NCBI GenBank assembly: GCA_025465355.1
Contig: JAODNN010000112.1
Location: 1 to 64,000 of the forward strand
Length of the DNA: 64,000 bases
Direction: 5' to 3'
Source of the DNA: Blastococcus sp.
Lineage (GTDB): Bacteria; Actinomycetota; Actinomycetes; Mycobacteriales; Geodermatophilaceae
Both the position numbers and the translations under genes were made by a program. Of the stretch, positions 60,415 through 64,000 are shown piece after piece. Within the stretch, counting starts at the first letter, position 1. Each line of letters begins with the position of its first letter. Below the pieces are notes generated by a model that saw only the letters and a program-made list of their open reading frames with translations, did not search any database and was not told the DNA's origin.

Positions 60415-61202
60415 CGTGTCACCAGCACTGCGATCGCCACGATGCCGAGGGCCACGATCGCGGCCCGCAGCACCGCCGTCGGCAGTCGGCGTCCCATCGA
60501 CGCGCCCACGTAGCCGCCGACCAGCGACCCGCCGGCGACGAGCGCCGCGGCGGTCCAGTCCAGCCGGTCGGTCGCCACCACGATGTAGGCGAGCGCGGCG
60601 ACGGTGTTCACGGCGAGGGTCAGCACGTTCTTGATCGCGTTGAGCCGCTGCAGCGATTCCGGCAGCAGCAGCCCGAAGATGCCGATCTGCAGCACTCCCT
60701 GGCTCGCCGCGAAGTAGCCGCCGTAGCTGCCGGTCGCGTACGCGCCGGCGAACAACGCGGTCAGCCGACCCGGCCCGATGGTCAGCCGGTCCGGCTCGAC
60801 CACTCCGGCGGCCGCGCGTCGCCGGGCCAAGGCTCGCTGCACCGCCGGCTGCAGGATCACGAGGAGGACCGCCAGCCCGACCAGGACCGGCACGATCCGT
60901 TCGAAGCTCGCCGCCGGGAGGTGCAGCAGCAGGAAGGCCCCCGTCAGCGCTCCGAGCACCGAGGCGGGCAGCAGGCGTATCAGCAGTCCGCGTTGGCCGC
61001 GCAGCTCGCGGCGGTAGCCGATCGCCCCGGTCAGGTTCCCGGGCACCAGCCCGAGGGAGTTGCTGATCGTGGCCGTCACCGGCGGCAACCCCACGGCCAG
61101 GAGCACAGGGAAGGTCACGAGGGTTCCCGACCCGACGACGGCGTTGATCCCGCCGGCCGCGAATCCGGCGGCCGCCACCGCGACCATCTCCCAGCCGGTC
61201 AT
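60411..61202 (-). CDS. TauE/SafE-family permease (first of pair)
   Basis: The 263-residue paralogue of the downstream gene, with AAAGFAAGGINAVVGSGTLVTFPVLL near the N-terminus (residues 9-34) and SYGGYFAASQGVLQIGIFGLLL mid-protein. It has the same eight-helix plan and substrate class. It is the promoter-proximal gene of the pair and is divergent from the SIMPL gene, with 118 nt between the starts. Confidence 0.88.
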   Translation of the reverse strand: MTGWEMVAVAAAGFAAGGINAVVGSGTLVTFPVLLAVGLPPVTATISNSLGLVPGNLTGAIGYRRELRGQRGLLIRLLPASVLGALTGAFLLLHLPAASFERIVPVLVGLAVLLVILQPAVQRALARRRAAAGVVEPDRLTIGPGRLTALFAGAYATGSYGGYFAASQGVLQIGIFGLLLPESLQRLNAIKNVLTLAVNTVAALAYIVVATDRLDWTAAALVAGGSLVGGYVGASMGRRLPTAVLRAAIVALGIVAIAVLVTR

Positions 61203-61320
61203 GCGTCCATCACCCGCGAGCCTCGCACGGAGTGGGGTGGCGCTGCCGCGGATTGCGAGTTGATCCCCTCACACTGAGGGCTGACTGCGCGGCGTCGGAG
61301 GCAGCCGTCCGCGTGACAGC

Positions 61321-61971
61321 ATGATCGGCGTGCCTGACACCGTCGCCCCCGTTGTCCGCGTCCGCGGCGAGGCGACCCGTCGCTTCGCTCCCGACCACGC
61401 GGAGCTGAGCGTCTCGGTCGAGCGCACCTCCGCCGTCGACCGGGCCGCGGCGTTGGAGCAGGCGTCGGCCACCGGGGTGGCGTTGCGGGAGGCGCTGGAC
61501 CGCGCCCCGGGTGTCCGTGAGGTGGTGCTGTCACGGGTCGTCGTGCGCGAGGCCACCCAGTGGAACCCGAGCAGGCAGGTGCAGGAGCACACCGGCTGGG
61601 TGGCCTACCTCGGTGGACACGTGAAGGTCGACGCAGCCGCCGCCGGCGACATCGCCGGCGTGGTCGCGGTGACCGAGGCCGGCATCTCCGGTGTCGTCTG
61701 GGGCCTGGACGACCGTCCTGCCGCGCAGAGGGAAACCCGGATCGCCGCGGTGACCGCGGCCCGCGAGGCGGCGGAGGACTTCGCCGTGGCGGTCGACCGG
61801 GAGCTGGGGGAGCTGCGTGTCGTGGCCGATCAGGGCCTCTCCGGGGGGCCGCCGCAGGCCTTCGCGTTGAGTGCCGCCGCTACCGCGGCGGCCGACGCAC
61901 CGCGGGTCGACCTGGACCCGGAACCGGTCGAGGTGTACGCCGCTGTCGAGGCCACCTACCTGCTGGCCTGA
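61321..61971 (+). CDS. SIMPL (DUF541) domain protein
   Basis: The 216-residue protein has the SIMPL/DUF541 layout: an N-terminal VRVRGEATRRFAPDHAELSVSVE strand region, alternating strands and helices, and a C-terminal VEVYAAVEATYLL. No signal peptide is visible, unlike many exported DUF541 members, so it is probably cytoplasmic. GTG 61330 is an alternative start. Function unknown; members have been linked to oxidative stress and signalling. Confidence 0.8.
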   Translation: MIGVPDTVAPVVRVRGEATRRFAPDHAELSVSVERTSAVDRAAALEQASATGVALREALDRAPGVREVVLSRVVVREATQWNPSRQVQEHTGWVAYLGGHVKVDAAAAGDIAGVVAVTEAGISGVVWGLDDRPAAQRETRIAAVTAAREAAEDFAVAVDRELGELRVVADQGLSGGPPQAFALSAAATAAADAPRVDLDPEPVEVYAAVEATYLLA

Positions 61972-62002
61972 GGGCGCGGGAGCCGAAGTCAGCCTGCGGT
62001 GA

Positions 62003-62617
62003 TCAGGTCAGGGCCGTGACCTGGGCCAGGACGTCGTCGGTGAGAGGGCGGTCGGCGTAGACGAGGCGGACCGCGGCCGGATCAGGATTCCCGGCGTCGG
62101 GCCCGCGCCAGACGAGGAAGAGGCCCGCGCGCTCGGCCCGGCCCTTCGACTCGGCGTTGTGCTCCAGCAGGTAGGCGACCACCGGACGCTCGGGGGCCAC
62201 GGTGTGAGCCGCGTCCAGAGCCGCCGTCACCAGCTCGGCAGCCAGCCCCAGACCCCACGCAGGCCGCACCAGCCGGTAGTAGAGGTTCCACCACGACGTC
62301 CCGACCCGGACGGCGCACCCGCCGGTCCCCACCATGGCGCCTGGCTGGAGTCCGGCCGGTACCTGGTCCACCGGCAGGTCCGGACGCAGCCGCGCCGTCC
62401 AGTAACCCAGCCCGTCGCGCTCCCAGTGGCCGACGGTGTGCCGGATCCCGTCGGCCGTTGTCGCGGGGTCGGTGTGCACACCCGACGGCAGGTGCCTCCA
62501 CACGGCGGGGTCGGACATCAGGGCGTAGTGCTCGTCGAGGTCGCGAGGGACGACGGCGTCGAGCTGCAGCCTCGGGGTGAGCCGGTGTGCAGCGGTGTGG
62601 GGGCCGGAGGGGCGCAC
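62003..62617 (-). CDS. GNAT-family N-acetyltransferase (RimJ/RimL-like)
   Basis: A 204-residue protein with the order LTPRLQLDAVVPRDLDEHYALMSDPAVWRHLP (residues 13-44), VGTGGCAVR, YYRLVRPAWGLGLAAELVTAALDAA (acetyl-CoA loop, Q/RxxGxG-like) and LLEHNAESKGRAERAGL, typical of RimJ/RimL acetyltransferases. The acceptor is unknown. It follows the DUF3516 gene by 4 nt on the minus strand and is probably cotranscribed. Confidence 0.85.
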   Translation of the reverse strand: MRPSGPHTAAHRLTPRLQLDAVVPRDLDEHYALMSDPAVWRHLPSGVHTDPATTADGIRHTVGHWERDGLGYWTARLRPDLPVDQVPAGLQPGAMVGTGGCAVRVGTSWWNLYYRLVRPAWGLGLAAELVTAALDAAHTVAPERPVVAYLLEHNAESKGRAERAGLFLVWRGPDAGNPDPAAVRLVYADRPLTDDVLAQVTALT

Positions 62618-62621
62618 GGTC

Positions 62622-64000
62622 CTAGTCCTTGCGGCCGGCGTCGACGAGGCGGAGCACCGCGGTGCCCTCGTCGTCGGAGGCTTCCAGATCCACCTCGACG
62701 TCGAAGCCCCAGTCGTGGTTCTCGTCGGGGTCGTCGAGGATCTGCCGCACCCGCCAGACGCCGGGCTGCCGGTCGATGATCAGCAGTGCCGGGCCGCGGG
62801 CATCCGCGCCGGTACGGACCTCGTCGTGCTCGTCGAAGTAGGCCCGGACGACCTCCTCCCAGCGGTCGGCGTCCCAGCCGGAGCCCGAGTCCAGCTCGCC
62901 CAGGTCGTACCAGCGGCGCCGGGCGAACAGCTCCACTCGCCGGAACAGCGCGTTGCGCACCATCGCGGTGAACGCCCGTTCGTTGCCCGTCAGCGGGCGG
63001 GGCCGGGCGGGCACCGCCACCGGGACGTCGTGCGGCTGGTCGGGCGCGGTCAGCTGCTCCCACTCGTCGAGCAGCGACGAGTCGACCTGGCGGACCAGCT
63101 CGCCGAGCCACTCGACCAGATCGGTCACCTCGTCCGTCCGGGCCGCGCTGGGCACTCCGGACCGCAGCGCCTTGAACGCGTCGGAGAGGTAGCGCAGCAC
63201 GGCGCCCTCCGACCGGGTGAGCCCGTAGGTGTTCACGAACTCCCGGAACGTGAACGCGCGTTCCCACATCTCCCGGACGACCGACTTCGGCGACAGCTGG
63301 GCGTCCGCTGCCCAGGGATTGGTTCGCGTGTAGACCTCGAAGGCGTGCCCGAGCAGCTCCTCCAGCGGCTTCGGGTGGGTGACCTCCTCCAGCAGTTCCA
63401 TCCGCTCGTCGTACTCGATGCCCTCCGCCTTCATCTGCGCCACGGCCTCGCCCTTGGCGTTGTTCAACTGGGCGGCGAGGATCTGCCGCGGATCGTCGAG
63501 CGTCGCCTCGATCACCGACACCACGTCGAGCGGATAGGTGTCGGAGTCCGGGTCGAGCACGTCGATCGCGGCCAGGGCGAAGGTCGACAGCGGCTGGTTG
63601 AGGGCGAAGTCCTGCGGCAGGTCGACGGTCAGCCGGTGCCGCCGTCCGTCGGGCTCCGGCTCGTCCAGCCGAATCAGTACGCCGGCCTGCAGCAGCGAGC
63701 GGGCGATGCCGATCGCGTCGCGGATCAGCCGCAGCTGGCGTTTGCGCGGCTCGTGGTTGTCGGTGAGCAACCGGCGCATCGTCTCCACCGGGTTGCCCGG
63801 CCGGTCGACGATGTCGAGCACCATCGCCGTCGTCACCTGCATGTGGCTGGTCAGCTTCTCCGGCTCGGCCTCGACCAGCCGGTTCATGGTCGCCTCGCTC
63901 CACGGAACCATGCCGTCGGGCACCTTCTTGCGCACGAGCTTGCGGCGCTTCTTCGGGTCGTCGGCGACCTTGGCGAACTGCTTGAGGTTCTCCACCTCGT
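62622..64000 (-). CDS. DUF3516-containing DEAD/DEAH-box helicase, C-terminal part (cut by window end)
   Basis: At least 459 residues, open to base 64000, so the N-terminus with the helicase motifs lies outside. Visible parts are KLVRKKVPDGMVPWSEATMNRLVEAEPEKLTSHMQ (positions near the window edge), DNHEPRKRQLRLIRDAIGIARSL, LDVVSVIEATLDDPRQIL and RQVDSSLLDEWEQL, which match the DUF3516 C-terminal region of actinobacterial helicases. These are believed to act on RNA, but function is poorly known. A GTG at 63995 is internal, not the real start. Confidence 0.85.
   Translation of the reverse strand, partial: EVENLKQFAKVADDPKKRRKLVRKKVPDGMVPWSEATMNRLVEAEPEKLTSHMQVTTAMVLDIVDRPGNPVETMRRLLTDNHEPRKRQLRLIRDAIGIARSLLQAGVLIRLDEPEPDGRRHRLTVDLPQDFALNQPLSTFALAAIDVLDPDSDTYPLDVVSVIEATLDDPRQILAAQLNNAKGEAVAQMKAEGIEYDERMELLEEVTHPKPLEELLGHAFEVYTRTNPWAADAQLSPKSVVREMWERAFTFREFVNTYGLTRSEGAVLRYLSDAFKALRSGVPSAARTDEVTDLVEWLGELVRQVDSSLLDEWEQLTAPDQPHDVPVAVPARPRPLTGNERAFTAMVRNALFRRVELFARRRWYDLGELDSGSGWDADRWEEVVRAYFDEHDEVRTGADARGPALLIIDRQPGVWRVRQILDDPDENHDWGFDVEVDLEASDDEGTAVLRLVDAGRKD

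Overview
The window is a gene-dense, very GC-rich actinobacterial chromosome segment. GTG starts are frequent, many genes overlap by 4 nt, and there are no rRNAs, tRNAs, insertion sequences or CRISPR arrays. Gene order matches the conserved Streptomyces/Mycobacterium core block (aro - efp - nusB - bldD - pyr - mihF - gmk - rpoZ - coaBC - metK - priA - def - fmt - rsmB - rpe - rib - hisE/hisG). The mix of accessory genes suggests Geodermatophilales (Blastococcus/Geodermatophilus/Modestobacter-like). That placement is an inference, not a proof.

Layout. 1-8.0 kb: end of mltG, then the shikimate pathway genes (aroE, prepilin peptidase, aroC, aroK, aroB, aroQ), an Xaa-Pro peptidase, efp and nusB. 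8.0-10.0 kb: a two-gene ABC-2 exporter inserted between nusB and bldD. 10.1-10.9 kb: bldD on the minus strand, with a terminator and a divergent control region holding candidate BldD boxes and a PyrR-binding hairpin. 10.9-21.0 kb: one pyrimidine operon, pyrR-pyrB-pyrC-carA-carB-pyrK-pyrD-pyrF, coding the NAD-linked (class 1B) dihydroorotate dehydrogenase rather than the quinone type usual in Actinobacteria. 21.3-30.9 kb: mihF, gmk, rpoZ, coaBC, metK, a helicase-dead priA, an aspartate/glutamate-racemase-like gene, def, fmt (apparent CTG start) and rsmB.

30.9-36.5 kb is an accessory island between rsmB and rpe, which are neighbours in M. tuberculosis. It holds a NarL-type two-component system translationally coupled to a membrane protein with a Thr/Pro pentapeptide repeat and a His-rich tail, a divergent exporter-type ABC half-transporter, and a GPP34-like gene. 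36.6-42.1 kb: rpe and the riboflavin operon (ribD, ribE, ribBA, ribH) continuing into hisE and hisG. 42.1-64 kb is mostly accessory: an SSI-like protease-inhibitor lipoprotein; an AllH/DUF2877 gene divergent from a PucR regulator, with DUF5995, SDR and cytosine-deaminase-like genes downstream; a prolyl iminopeptidase; NmrA-like, EamA and Acg-type nitroreductase genes; small membrane proteins; an orphan small gene behind a perfect SOS (LexA) box; divergent malQ and GH13 genes; a secreted HNH-nuclease lipoprotein; two coupled TauE/SafE permeases; SIMPL and GNAT genes; and the C-terminal part of a DUF3516 helicase cut by the window end.

Recurrent regulatory architecture: several genes have a TAnnnT-like hexamer 5-8 nt before a GTG start with no Shine-Dalgarno sequence, suggesting leaderless transcripts (def, the histidine kinase, the GPP34 gene, rpe, the EamA gene, the HNH gene). 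Perfect-stem hairpins mark transcript ends after bldD, pyrF, rpoZ and the GH13 gene.
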